This document shows positions 51,885 through 60,763 of a stretch of 64,000 nucleotides of DNA, piece by piece. The notes under the pieces were generated by a model. It saw only the letters and a program-made list of their open reading frames with translations, was not told the origin of the DNA and searched no databases. Every line of letters begins with the position of its first letter. Position 1 is the stretch's first letter. The translations under genes and the position numbers were made by a program. Source of the DNA: an uncultured Microbacterium sp. (GTDB lineage: Bacteria > Actinomycetota > Actinomycetes > Actinomycetales > Microbacteriaceae); the NCBI RefSeq assembly GCF_947489255.1, contig NZ_CANLCY010000001.1, positions 186,001 to 250,000 on the forward strand, in the 5' to 3' direction.

Positions 51885-54800
51885 TCAGCTTCCGCCCGCG
51901 AGCCTCCACACCCGATCCCGCGAGAACGGCAACTCGTACCCGCGCCGGCCGACCGCGCGTGACACGGCGTTGCCGATCGCCGCTCCCACGGGGTTGTACG
52001 GCGACTCGCTCATCGACTTCGCCCCGAAGGGGCCGAGGCTGTCGTCGGTCTCGGCGAAATACACCTCGGTGTCGGGCACGTCGGCGAACTGCGGGACGCG
52101 ATACGTGCGGAACACCGGGTTCTGCACCACGCCGTCCTCGAGCAGCACCTCCTCATACAGCGCTCCACCCAGAGCCTGTGCGGCTCCGCCCTCGATCTGT
52201 CCACGGCACTGCGCGGGGTTGATGACGACGCCGGCATCCGCCGACTGCACCGACTGCAGCACCTTGACGGTCCCCGTCTCGGGATCGACCGCGACGCGCG
52301 CCGCGTGCACGTTGAATGCGAGCGAGCGCAGATCGCCGAACTCCGCGCCATCCGCCGTGAGCCCCTCGTCGTCTTCGCCGGCTCCGGCCGCGACGATACG
52401 CTCCCACGTGACGACAGCGTCGCCCACCCGGATCCCGGATGCCGTGAACTCGACGTGCGCGGCATCCTCTTCCGCACCGTGCTCCGGCGAGGCGCCGGTC
52501 CCTCCCGACGCCCCCGCGAGCGCGCCGGTGGGCGGGACGTCTCCCCGGAAACCCTCCTCGGTCTGCCCGCCGCCGGCCGCCTCGAGTCCCCGCGAGGCCC
52601 CTGCCCCGCGGCCTGCCGCCTCGAGTCCCCGCGAGGCCCCTGCCCCGCGGCCTGCCGCCTCGAGTCCCCGCGAGGCCCCTGCCCCGCCGCCCGCCGCCTC
52701 GAGTCCCGACGGAGCCCCCGCCCCGACGAGCACCGACTCCCCGCTCGCGAGCTCGGTCGCGATCGCGACCATGCGTCGCCGCAGCGCCGTGCACGCGCCG
52801 AACAGGGCCTTGCCCGCGACCACCGTTCCGGCCGAGGCGAAGGCGCCCGTGTCATGACGGACGGCGTCGGTGTCGGCGGCCCACAGCTCGAGGCGCTCGA
52901 GCGGCGCGTCGAGCACGGTGGCGGCGATCTGCCGGTGCACGGTCGAGGTGCCGTTGCCGAACTCGGCGGTGCCCACCCGCAGCAGGTAGGTGCCGTCGGC
53001 GCGCAGGGTCGCGGTGGTGTGCGCGATGTGCCCGCGCGGCGCCATCGTCGCGATCATGGCCGTCGCCATCCCCTCGCCGACGAGCCACCCCTCGGGAGCC
53101 TCGACGCCGTTGCCGCGGCGCAGGGCGTCCTGGGCGAGGTCGAGGCACTGGTCGAGCCCGTAACTGCCCCAGATCAGGTCTTCCTCGTACTTCTCGTCGT
53201 CGTCGGGGTGCAGCGGATCGCCCTGGCGGACGGCGTTGATGCGGCGGAGGTCGAAGGGGTCGAGGCCGAGTTGCTGGGCGAGGGCGTCCATCGCCGACTC
53301 GACGGCGAACACCACCTGCCCGAGCCCGTACCCGCGGAACGCCCCCGACGGCGGATTGTTCGTGTAGACCGCTTCCGCGTCGATCCACTTCGTCGGCACG
53401 CGGTAGAGCGTCGTCGACTCGGCGCACGAGTGGAACAGCACGCCGATCGCGTGATTGCCGTAGGCGCCGGTGTCGCTCAGCACGTCGAGCTTCATCGCCG
53501 TGAGGGTGCCGTCGGCATCCGCCCCCAGGGTCGCGCGCACGCGCATCGGATGCCGCAGCGACGCCCGCACGAACTGGTCGGTGCGCGAGAACTCGTAGGC
53601 CACCGGACGCCCGAGCTTCAGCACGGCCAGAGCCGTGAGGTCTTCGGTGAACAGCTCCTGCTTGCCGCCGAATCCACCGCCGACCCGTGTCGCGTAGACG
53701 CGCACGCGGTCGCGTTCGAGGCCGAACACGTGCGCGAGCTCGTTGCGGGCGAGGAACGGCACCTGCGTCGACGAGCGGATGACGAGCCGTCCCTCGTCGT
53801 CGAGCCAGCCGACCGCGCCGTGCGTCTCGAGAGCGGCGTGGGTCACGCGCGAGGAACGCCATTCTCCGGTCACCGTGGTGTAGCTCGCGGCCAGGGCCGC
53901 GTCGATGTCACCGCCGTGACCGGTGTGGAAACCGGCGACCACGTTGCGTTCGGCCGCCATCACCCGCTCCTGGGGCGTGCGGTTGGGGTGCAGCAGCGGT
54001 GCCCCCGGTCGGCGGGCCTCCTCGGGGTCGAACACCGCGGGCAGCACCTCGTAGTCGATGTGCACCGCGCGGCAGCCGGCATCCGCCGCCTCCGCCGTCT
54101 CGGCCACGACCGCCACCACACGCTGGCCCACGTGCCGCACGACGTCATCGAGCATGCGGGTGTCGTCGGGGTCATCGGTGCGGTGCTCGTGTCGACCGGT
54201 GGAGTAACGCACGTCGGGGACGTCGGCGTGGGTGAACACGGCGACAACGCCGGGGACGGCGAGGGCGGCCGCGCTGTCGATGGCCACGACGCGCGCGTGC
54301 GCGTGCGGAGACGTCACGACGCGCAGCACGAGCGGGGGTCCGCCGGGCACCGGCTCGTCGAACGTGAACGGCTCGCGGCCCTGCACGATGCGCCGCGCCG
54401 CTTCGGGCACCGTCGAGCTGCCGACGCGTCCGGTCGTCGCAGCGGGGGATGCCGGGGCGTCGCCGTGACCGGTGCAGGTACCGCCGCAGCCATCGGCCGG
54501 GGCGGGGGCGGTGGTCCCCGTCTCGCGCACGGGGCCGAGCACCGAGGCTCGGATGGCCTCGCGGATCGGGCGGTATCCGGTGCACCGGCACAGGTTGCCC
54601 TTCATGCGGCGGTCGAGGTCGTCGAGATCATCGGCGGTGAGGGTGGATGCCGTGACGCTCATGCCGGGGGAGCAGAAGCCGCACTGGAACCCGAAGCCCG
54701 TCGCGAGCGCCTCCTGCACGGGGTGCAGCTCGTCGCCGGGGGCGAGGCCCGCGGCGGTGGTGATCGTGCGTCCCTCCAGCCGCATGGCCGGGATGATGCA

Positions 54801-54965
54801 GGAGTGCGTCGGCGTCCCGTCGAGCAGCACCGAGCACGCGCCGCAGTCGCCCGCGTCGCAGCCCTTCTTCACCTCGACGTGGCCCGTCTCGCGCAGCAGC
54901 GTGCGGGCGCTCTGGCCCGGCCGCGGCTCCGCCTCGAGGGGGGAGCCGTTGACGTGGAACTTCAT
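51885..54965 (-). CDS. Xanthine dehydrogenase, fused Fe-S and molybdopterin subunits
   Basis: A 1026-residue fusion of the iron-sulfur and molybdenum subunits of xanthine dehydrogenase, which oxidises hypoxanthine and xanthine to urate. The N-terminal [2Fe-2S] domain has [16 protein letters not shown] with THSC, and the helical domain has [10 protein letters not shown] and [10 protein letters not shown]. From about 180 the Mo-binding part shows [24 protein letters not shown] and, near the end, [16 protein letters not shown] with the active-site glutamate. A 13-residue tandem repeat ([13 protein letters not shown]) is inserted at about 745-796. ATG at 54965. The FAD subunit is the next gene upstream. 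No xdhC maturation gene is in the window. Confidence 0.92.
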   Translation of the reverse strand: MKFHVNGSPLEAEPRPGQSARTLLRETGHVEVKKGCDAGDCGACSVLLDGTPTHSCIIPAMRLEGRTITTAAGLAPGDELHPVQEALATGFGFQCGFCSPGMSVTASTLTADDLDDLDRRMKGNLCRCTGYRPIREAIRASVLGPVRETGTTAPAPADGCGGTCTGHGDAPASPAATTGRVGSSTVPEAARRIVQGREPFTFDEPVPGGPPLVLRVVTSPHAHARVVAIDSAAALAVPGVVAVFTHADVPDVRYSTGRHEHRTDDPDDTRMLDDVVRHVGQRVVAVVAETAEAADAGCRAVHIDYEVLPAVFDPEEARRPGAPLLHPNRTPQERVMAAERNVVAGFHTGHGGDIDAALAASYTTVTGEWRSSRVTHAALETHGAVGWLDDEGRLVIRSSTQVPFLARNELAHVFGLERDRVRVYATRVGGGFGGKQELFTEDLTALAVLKLGRPVAYEFSRTDQFVRASLRHPMRVRATLGADADGTLTAMKLDVLSDTGAYGNHAIGVLFHSCAESTTLYRVPTKWIDAEAVYTNNPPSGAFRGYGLGQVVFAVESAMDALAQQLGLDPFDLRRINAVRQGDPLHPDDDEKYEEDLIWGSYGLDQCLDLAQDALRRGNGVEAPEGWLVGEGMATAMIATMAPRGHIAHTTATLRADGTYLLRVGTAEFGNGTSTVHRQIAATVLDAPLERLELWAADTDAVRHDTGAFASAGTVVAGKALFGACTALRRRMVAIATELASGESVLVGAGAPSGLEAAGGGAGASRGLEAAGRGAGASRGLEAAGRGAGASRGLEAAGGGQTEEGFRGDVPPTGALAGASGGTGASPEHGAEEDAAHVEFTASGIRVGDAVVTWERIVAAGAGEDDEGLTADGAEFGDLRSLAFNVHAARVAVDPETGTVKVLQSVQSADAGVVINPAQCRGQIEGGAAQALGGALYEEVLLEDGVVQNPVFRTYRVPQFADVPDTEVYFAETDDSLGPFGAKSMSESPYNPVGAAIGNAVSRAVGRRGYELPFSRDRVWRLAGGS
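52576..52731 (-). repeat. 39-bp tandem repeat within the xanthine dehydrogenase gene
   Basis: Four copies of a 39-bp unit start at 52576, 52615, 52654 and 52693. They code for a 13-residue unit [13 protein letters not shown] in the dehydrogenase frame; the outer copies are the most diverged. The reading frame is kept because 39 is a multiple of three. Confidence 0.93.
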
Positions 54966-55038
54966 GCGACGGCCTCCCCGGCGGTGCTGTTCCGGCGCTC
55001 CGGCGCCGCGGGTCGCCGTCCGACGAGCGATGCCGCCG

Positions 55039-55872
55039 TCATGCCGCACCCCGCTGCGACGCGCGCGCGAAATCCGCCCGCAGCCGCTCCGCGAGCACGA
55101 CGCTCACGCCGCGGCGCCAATCGGCGCTGCCGAGCGGATCGGTGTAGAAATCGGTCGCGCCGGCCACGGCATCCCGCAGCTCTCCGGCTCCGGGCACGCG
55201 CGCGAAGCGCAGCACGCGCGGGCGGCGCACCGCCGCCGTCACGACGAACACGCTCGATCCGTCGGGATCGACGCGGGCGGTGACCACCGCACCCGAGCGA
55301 CCGAGCTCGGCCAGGGCGATCTTGCGCAGTCCGACCTGCGCGGTGAGGGCGCGCAGCGGGACGTCGAGGGCGCGCACGATCTCCCCGGGCGCGAGCGAGG
55401 TCGCGGCGTTGTCGATGACGAGGTCGGCCACCGCGATGCGGCGCTCGCCGCCGTCGGGCGTCCACACCAGGGCCGTGGCATCCAGGGTCGACAGGAGGGC
55501 GATCATCGCCCCGGCAGCGAACGCCTGGCACACGTTGCCGCCGACGGTCGCGGTGTTCCAGATCTTGAACGACGCCAGCAGGGCGTCGGCGGCGGGGCGC
55601 GCGAGCGCGAGGGAGGTCCACGCCGGCGGGGCCTCGTGCTCGACCCACGTCAGCAGCCGCGCGATCGTGCAGGTCGCGCCGATCCGCAGGCCCTCCTCGC
55701 TCACCTCGAGGTCGGGCCAGTCGAGGCCCGTGAGGTCGACGAAACCCGTCGTGCCCGGCTGCGGCTCGCTCATGAGCCACGTGCCGCCGGCGATCACGAC
55801 CTCGCCGTCGCGCAGGGCGAGGTCGGCGCGCGAACGGGCGACGCGGTACGAGGTGACGCTGGTGATGTCCAT
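55039..55872 (-). CDS. Xanthine dehydrogenase FAD-binding subunit
   Basis: A 277-residue CO-dehydrogenase-flavoprotein-type subunit that carries electrons to FAD. It has the [15 protein letters not shown] and [16 protein letters not shown] blocks that bind FAD, and the C-terminal cluster domain ending [17 protein letters not shown]. The ATG at 55872 is preferred to a TTG 30 bp earlier. It lies 2 bp after the PNPOx gene and 73 bp before the Fe-S/Mo subunit gene. The second of three genes in the operon. Confidence 0.92.
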   Translation of the reverse strand: MDITSVTSYRVARSRADLALRDGEVVIAGGTWLMSEPQPGTTGFVDLTGLDWPDLEVSEEGLRIGATCTIARLLTWVEHEAPPAWTSLALARPAADALLASFKIWNTATVGGNVCQAFAAGAMIALLSTLDATALVWTPDGGERRIAVADLVIDNAATSLAPGEIVRALDVPLRALTAQVGLRKIALAELGRSGAVVTARVDPDGSSVFVVTAAVRRPRVLRFARVPGAGELRDAVAGATDFYTDPLGSADWRRGVSVVLAERLRADFARASQRGAA

Positions 55873-55874
55873 GC

Positions 55875-56489
55875 TCAGCCCGCCTTGATCCGGCCGATCC
55901 AACGCCCGTCGGCGAGCGTGTAGTGCTGGCGCGTGCTCTGACCGAGGGCGTCACCCCGCCAGAAGGTGAGCGTCACGGGGCGGATGCGGAAGCCCACCCA
56001 GCGCTCGGGCGGCTCGAGCTCGGGATGCGCGGCGTCGAACTCCGCCCACAGGTGACGGCGTTCGAGTACGTGCAGGTGGGCGTTCTCGTCGGTGTTCAGC
56101 CACGCGAGCAGCTGCAGGTAGCGCGAACGCTGGCGGTACACCTCGGCGGCGTCGGCGGTGCTGACCCGCTCGACGATCCCGCGCACGACGAGCTGGCGCC
56201 CCACCTCGGGCCAGGCGACCGACATCGCCGCGACGGGATTCGCGGCGATCTGCGCGACCTTCGCGCTCGCGGCGTCGGTGTGGAAGTACAGCCCCGTGAG
56301 GTCGCGGTCGCTGACCAGCACGTGCCGCAGCGAGGGCAGGCCGTCGCGGCCCATCGTGGCCAGGGCGGCGAGGGGTCGCAGCTCGCTGTCGTGCGGCGGC
56401 AACCACCGCACGAGCAGGGTGAGCGGGTCGTCGACGAGCGTGTCGACGTCGTCGACGTCGGAACCGAACGTGGTGCCGGCCGTGATCAT
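55875..56489 (-). CDS. Pyridoxamine 5'-phosphate oxidase-family protein
   Basis: A 204-residue FMN-binding split-barrel protein of the PNPOx family: GLPSLRHVLVSDRDLTGLYFHTDAASAKVAQIAANPVAA (given as short parts LRHVLV, GLYFHTDAASAK) and the C-terminal YTLADGRWIGRIKAG-type end RPVTLTFW. It starts at ATG 56489 with GGAGG five bases away and opens the xanthine dehydrogenase operon. It might make PLP, used by PucG, or act as an FMN reductase; not decidable from sequence. Confidence 0.85.
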   Translation of the reverse strand: MITAGTTFGSDVDDVDTLVDDPLTLLVRWLPPHDSELRPLAALATMGRDGLPSLRHVLVSDRDLTGLYFHTDAASAKVAQIAANPVAAMSVAWPEVGRQLVVRGIVERVSTADAAEVYRQRSRYLQLLAWLNTDENAHLHVLERRHLWAEFDAAHPELEPPERWVGFRIRPVTLTFWRGDALGQSTRQHYTLADGRWIGRIKAG

Positions 56490-56546
56490 GGCGACCTCCG
56501 GGGATGCTGCGGGTATCGACGAGCGTAGGCAGCGCGCGTTTCCGCG

Positions 56547-56567
56547 ATGTTGCCGCCATGAACATTC
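56547..56567. promoter_or_regulatory. Candidate purine-cluster operator, site C (between PNPOx and MetF-like genes)
   Basis: ATGTTG-N8-AACATTC at 56547-56567, followed by GTCGAAACACGG as in site B. It is 31 bp from the 56598 start and 58 bp from the divergent 56489 start, so it could control both. Confidence 0.68.
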
Positions 56568-56597
56568 GTCGAAACACGGCGTTCGTACACTCCCCGC

Positions 56598-57620
56598 ATG
56601 AGCGCGCTTCCCCTCATCGACTCCTGCCCCAAGCGCATGGAATACGGTCCCTGCGGCGGGGTGGGCTTCGACGGCTCCTGCGAGGTCGACGCGGCGCACC
56701 GCTGCGCGTTCGTCCACCGCCCGACCGTGCCGTGGTCGGGGCTCGATCGCACCACGGCGGTGGGGCCCGGACCGCGCACCGCCGCCGCCACTGCGACCCT
56801 CGCGGCCCTCGGCACGCGCCCGTGGATCGTGGCCGACCTCCCGGCGCGGGCGCTGAGCGTGGCATCCATCGACGGGTGCGCCGCGATCCTGACCGGAGAG
56901 GTGGATGCCGTCCTGGCCGGCGACGCGGGGAGTGCGCGGGTGCAGTTCCCTCCCGCCTATCGGGCGCACCTGCTGCAGCGGCGGGGCCTGCGCGTGTGGA
57001 CCGGACTGAACATGCGCGACCGCAACCGGGTGGCGATCGAGGGCGAGCTCGCGGCCCTCGCGGTCGAAGGCGTCGCCGGGGTGCACTGCGTGACCGGCGA
57101 CCACACGCGCACCGGTCACCGACCCGACGCGGCGCCCGTGTTCGACCTCGACTCGACGGAGGCGACGGCCCTGGCTCGCGCAGCCGGACACGTGGTGTCG
57201 GTCGCCGCGTCGCCCGCTGCCCCGCCGGTGGACCGGCGCGCGGCCCGCCTGCGGGAGAAGCAGCGCGCCGGTGCTGACGTGTGCTTCGTCAACCACGCCG
57301 GTGGGGCGGTGCCGGTGCGCCGTTTCATCGACGAGGCGGGCGACGGCATCCGCTACATCCCGTGCGTACCGGTGGTCGTGGATCACCAGTCGGCGGATCT
57401 GCTCGAGTCGTTCACCACGCTGGTGCTGCCGGACGGTTTCCTCGCCCGTGTGCGCCGGGCCCGCGATCCGCGCGCCGAGGGAATCGCCCTGGCGGTGGCG
57501 ATGGCGCTGGAGATGCTGGCGCTTCCCGGCGTCGTGGGCGTGAACCTGTCGGGCGGTCGCGAGGGAGCCGAGGAGTCGTTCGCCGAGGCGCTCGCCGAGA
57601 TCGCGCGCCGCGTGCGCTGA
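56598..57620 (+). CDS. MetF-like protein with N-terminal CPKRMEYGPCGG cysteine motif
   Basis: A 340-residue protein. The first 40 residues hold four cysteines (C10, C19, C28, C36) in CPKRMEYGPCGGVGFDGSCEV, the pattern seen in the MTHFR_C-type domain that accompanies some methylenetetrahydrofolate reductases. The rest (about 75-340) resembles a MetF TIM barrel (WTGLNMRDRNRVAIEGEL, GVHCVTGDHTRTGHR, KQRAGADVCFVNHAGG). Fusion order is unusual: the Cys domain is at the start. It is divergent from the xanthine dehydrogenase operon and shares site C with it. It may handle a one-carbon unit linked to purine breakdown. That is inference. Confidence 0.7.
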   Translation: MSALPLIDSCPKRMEYGPCGGVGFDGSCEVDAAHRCAFVHRPTVPWSGLDRTTAVGPGPRTAAATATLAALGTRPWIVADLPARALSVASIDGCAAILTGEVDAVLAGDAGSARVQFPPAYRAHLLQRRGLRVWTGLNMRDRNRVAIEGELAALAVEGVAGVHCVTGDHTRTGHRPDAAPVFDLDSTEATALARAAGHVVSVAASPAAPPVDRRAARLREKQRAGADVCFVNHAGGAVPVRRFIDEAGDGIRYIPCVPVVVDHQSADLLESFTTLVLPDGFLARVRRARDPRAEGIALAVAMALEMLALPGVVGVNLSGGREGAEESFAEALAEIARRVR

Positions 57621-57635
57621 GCCCGCGCGAAAGTC

Positions 57636-57840
57636 GTCGAGTGTCCAGGAAACGCCGTGCCGCACCCCCGAGAGCCGGCGTGTCTCGGACACTCGACAGT
57701 CGATCGAGGCGCGGTGGGATGTCGCGCGCCCCGTTCGCCGCGCCGTCCCTGCGCCGGTGAACCGGCGCGGTGGAAGCCGTCGAGTGTCCAGGAAACGCCG
57801 TGCCGCACCCTCGAGAGGCGGCGTGTCTTGGACACTCGAC
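57636..57840. repeat. Two direct copies of a 62-bp palindrome (family II)
   Basis: Copies at 57636-57697 and 57779-57840 differ at three positions and lie 143 bp apart in the same orientation. Both have ends GTCGAGTGTCC and GGACACTCGAC. They occupy the convergent gap between the MetF-like gene and the methyltransferase gene. Their outer 11 bp match the 13449 and 34504 copies while the middle differs. Confidence 0.92.
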
Positions 57841-57859
57841 GGGTCGGCGCGGCGCGGCG

Positions 57860-58525
57860 TCAGCGCGTGACGGCGGGGGAGAGCTCCGCCGCGACCGCGA
57901 CCAGGTGCCCGCCCTTGCGCTCCGCGCGGGCGATGCGACGCGGATCGGCGGCGTCGCGTTCGAGCAGACGCCACGGGTGAGCGTCGATGTCGGCGCCGCC
58001 CGTCGCGCACGCCAGCAGGGCGAGGGGCTCGAGGACCCGCCACCGGCCCCGCGGGCGCTGCATGTCGACGATGCCGGCGCGTCCACCCGGACGCACCGCG
58101 GCGCACACGCGTCGCCAGGCCTCGTCGCGTGCGGGGATGACGCTCAGCGCATAGGTCGAGAACACGGCATCCACCCCGCGCCCTCCGTTCGCGTCGAGCA
58201 GGACGGAGGGGTCGAGGGTCCCGGCGTCCGCCGACACCAGGGTCACCGTCTCGGACCATCCCGACGCGGCGATGCGGCGGCGGGCGACGGCGAGCATGTC
58301 GGGGCTGCGGTCCACGCCGATCACGCGTCCGGTGGGGCCCACGGCCGCGACGAGACCGGCGAAGTTCAACCCGGTGCCGCAGCCGAGGTCGACCACGGTG
58401 TCGCCGGGACGCGGATCGAGAAGACGGATGCCGGCCTCCCGGCCCGCCCGGTAGACCCAGCGCTCGCCCGAGAGCACGTCGTACCAGCGTGCACCGAAGC
58501 CGTAGCGGCGCAACGGTGTGGTCAT
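57860..58525 (-). CDS. Class I SAM-dependent methyltransferase
   Basis: A 221-residue methyltransferase. SAM-binding motif I is VVDLGCGTGLNFAGL (about 44-58), motif II VIGVDRSPDMLAVARRR, and later VFSTYALSVIP. ATG at 58525 with AGGAGG seven bases upstream. The substrate is unknown; UbiE-like by general pattern. Confidence 0.88.
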   Translation of the reverse strand: MTTPLRRYGFGARWYDVLSGERWVYRAGREAGIRLLDPRPGDTVVDLGCGTGLNFAGLVAAVGPTGRVIGVDRSPDMLAVARRRIAASGWSETVTLVSADAGTLDPSVLLDANGGRGVDAVFSTYALSVIPARDEAWRRVCAAVRPGGRAGIVDMQRPRGRWRVLEPLALLACATGGADIDAHPWRLLERDAADPRRIARAERKGGHLVAVAAELSPAVTR

Positions 58526-58563
58526 CGCGCCACCTCCTGTTCCGACCACCCTAGGCTTCGGGA

Positions 58564-60021
58564 ATGGCCTCCGTCTCGCGTCGTCGCGCCCGTCCGCTCA
58601 CCGCCGTCGAAGCGGGTCGGGGGGACTGGGACCTCGTCGTGATCGGTGCCGGCAGCGCCGGGCTCGTCGGGGCGCGCACCGCGGCCGTGCTCGGGGCGCG
58701 TGTGCTGCTCATCGAGGCGGACGGGTTCGGCGGCGAATGCCTGTTCACCGGGTGCGTTCCCTCGAAAGCGCTCATCGCCGCGGCCGACGCGGCGCACGAC
58801 GCACGGGATGCCGGGCGGCTCGGCATCCACGCCGGCGACGTCCGCGTGGATTTCGCCGCCGTGATGGCGCACGTGAAGGGCGCGATCGCCGCGATCGCAC
58901 CCGTCGACTCGCCCGAGACCCTCGCCGAGACGGGCGTGTACACCCTGCGCGGTCGCGCCCGCTTCGACGGCCCCCGCTCGCTGGTCGTCGAGGGGGTCGG
59001 CATCCGTTTCCGTGACGCGCTCGTCGCGACCGGCAGCGCACCGGTCGTGCCCGAGGGGGTCGACGTGCTCACGAACGAGACGCTGTGGGACCTCGAGGAG
59101 CTGCCGGAAACGCTGCTCGTGCTCGGGGGAGGAGCGATCGGATGCGAGATGGCGCAGGCCTTCGCTCGCCTCGGCAGTCGCGTGACCCTCGTGCACCGCG
59201 GCGATCGTCTGCTGCCGAAGGAGGATCCCGCCGCGAGCGCCCTGGTGCTGTCGGCCCTGCGCGCCGACGGCGTCGAGGTGCGCCTCGGGACGACGCTCTC
59301 CGGGGCGGAGCGCGAGCACGGGCGCACCACTGCGCGGCTCGACGACGGCACGACGGCGGTCGCCGATCGGGTCCTGGCCGCTCTCGGCCGCCGCGTCGAC
59401 ACGACGGGACTGGGGCTGGACGCCGCGGGCGTCGACCTCGACGCATCGGGCGCGATCGCGGTCGATCGCACGCTCGCGACGAGCAATCCGCGCGTCCGCG
59501 CCGCGGGCGACGTCACCCCCCTCCCGAGGTTCACTCACACCGCGGGGATGTTCGGCAGCGTCGCCGCGACCAACGCCGTGCTCGGTCTGTCGCGTCGCGT
59601 GCGTCTCGATGACGTTCCGCGGGTGACGTTCACCTCGCCCGAGGTGGCGGCGGTGGGGGTGTCGACGGCGGATGCCGCGACGCGGGGCCTGCGCGTCGTC
59701 GAGACCGCGCACCACGACCTCGATCGCGCGATCGCGGAGGGGCGCACGGACGGGTTCACGCGCCTGGCGGTCGACCGGAAGGGGCGCGTGGTGGGCGCCA
59801 CGATCGTGGGCCCGCGCGCGGGGGAGTCGCTGGGGGAGCTGTCGACGGCGGTCTCGAGAGGGCTCACGGTGCGCGATCTCGCCGGTGTGCTGCACGCCTA
59901 TCCCACGTACTCCGACGCCGGGTGGAACGCCGCCGTCCGCGACGCGCAGGGGGCGTTGCGCGCGGGGATCGTCGCTGCGGCGATCCGGCTGCTGCGCCGC
60001 GTGCGGCGGCGGCGGGGCTGA
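58564..60021 (+). CDS. MerA-like pyridine-nucleotide-disulfide oxidoreductase
   Basis: A 485-residue flavoprotein of the mercuric reductase/dihydrolipoamide dehydrogenase class. FAD motif VIGAGSAGLVGAR (about 26-38), the redox disulfide GECLFTGCVPSK with C59 and C64, NAD-binding LVLGGGAIGCEMAQAF, and the second FAD motif AAGDVTPLP. The C-terminal dimer domain (about 340-450) is present; there is no C-terminal Cys pair or N-terminal HMA domain, so it is not a true mercuric reductase. It is followed by CDP-alcohol transferase and TVP38 genes on the other strand, a grouping also seen where TVP38 and MerA-like proteins occur together. Role unknown. Confidence 0.9.
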   Translation: MASVSRRRARPLTAVEAGRGDWDLVVIGAGSAGLVGARTAAVLGARVLLIEADGFGGECLFTGCVPSKALIAAADAAHDARDAGRLGIHAGDVRVDFAAVMAHVKGAIAAIAPVDSPETLAETGVYTLRGRARFDGPRSLVVEGVGIRFRDALVATGSAPVVPEGVDVLTNETLWDLEELPETLLVLGGGAIGCEMAQAFARLGSRVTLVHRGDRLLPKEDPAASALVLSALRADGVEVRLGTTLSGAEREHGRTTARLDDGTTAVADRVLAALGRRVDTTGLGLDAAGVDLDASGAIAVDRTLATSNPRVRAAGDVTPLPRFTHTAGMFGSVAATNAVLGLSRRVRLDDVPRVTFTSPEVAAVGVSTADAATRGLRVVETAHHDLDRAIAEGRTDGFTRLAVDRKGRVVGATIVGPRAGESLGELSTAVSRGLTVRDLAGVLHAYPTYSDAGWNAAVRDAQGALRAGIVAAAIRLLRRVRRRRG

Positions 60022-60110
60022 CGCGGCGGGGCGGATCCGGCGGGCCGAGGCGGCGGCGCTGATCCGGCGGGGCTGACGCGGCGAGGCTGACGCGGCGGGG
60101 CCGATGCGCG
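60022..60110. repeat. Imperfect GC-rich tandem repeats in a convergent gap
   Basis: Units of the type GGGGCTGACGCGGC and GGCGGATCCGGCGG repeat with small changes after the MerA-like stop. They lie between the convergent MerA-like and CDP-alcohol transferase genes. Confidence 0.75.
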
Positions 60111-60136
60111 GCCGCGGGGCGCCGAACCGGCGCCCC

Positions 60137-60763
60137 TCACCGCAGCAGGCGATACCCCACGACGACGCGCTGCACGGCACTGACCCCGACGAACAGCCCC
60201 CACACGAGCGCGATCCACCCCGCCCAGAACGGCAGGATCAGCCACAGCGCGTGCACCACGATCGTCTCGGTGCCCTCGGCGATGTGCCCGAGGAACGACA
60301 ACGACCGGCCGTCGTCGATCCGACGCCCCGTCCGCTCGGCGATCGAGGAGAACGCCAGGAACGCCGTGCCGTTGACGTAGTAGGCCACCAGCACGAGCAG
60401 GAACGGCCACCACGGGATGCCGAACGCCGCCGTCGCCCCCCATGCGACGCCGAAGACGCCCGCGCCGTACGCGATGAAATCGGCCGCGATGTCGAGGAAA
60501 CCGCCCGCCTCGCTCTCACCGCCGTCGCCGCGCGCCCGTCGCCGCCGGGCGAGCGTGCCGTCGAGACCGTCGGCCACCCGTGACAGCAGCCACAGCACGA
60601 CCGCCGCGCCCCACCACTGCGCCGCCGCCGCCCCGGCCGAGGCGAGGGCGAGCGCGAGGCCGGCGACGGTGAGTCGATCGGGCGTGATCCCGGGGCGGTC
60701 GAGGGCGGCGGCCGCGGTCTCCAGGGGACCGGAGAGCACCGCACGCATCGCGCGGTCAAGCAC
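60137..60763 (-). CDS. CDP-alcohol phosphatidyltransferase family protein
   Basis: A 208-residue integral membrane enzyme that transfers a phosphatidyl or related group from CDP-linked lipid to an alcohol. The family signature runs from DGLDGTLARRRR to GGFLDIAADF, with the four metal-binding aspartates (D...D...GxxxDxxxD) intact. About six helices. The start at 60763 overlaps the TVP38-like gene by 8 bp. The acceptor alcohol is unknown. Confidence 0.88.
   Translation of the reverse strand: MLDRAMRAVLSGPLETAAAALDRPGITPDRLTVAGLALALASAGAAAAQWWGAAVVLWLLSRVADGLDGTLARRRRARGDGGESEAGGFLDIAADFIAYGAGVFGVAWGATAAFGIPWWPFLLVLVAYYVNGTAFLAFSSIAERTGRRIDDGRSLSFLGHIAEGTETIVVHALWLILPFWAGWIALVWGLFVGVSAVQRVVVGYRLLR

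Noticed and set aside
52305..55283. 992-codon frame opposite the xanthine dehydrogenase gene
   Set aside because: Antisense open frame from GC bias; no domain, while the other strand is clearly coding.
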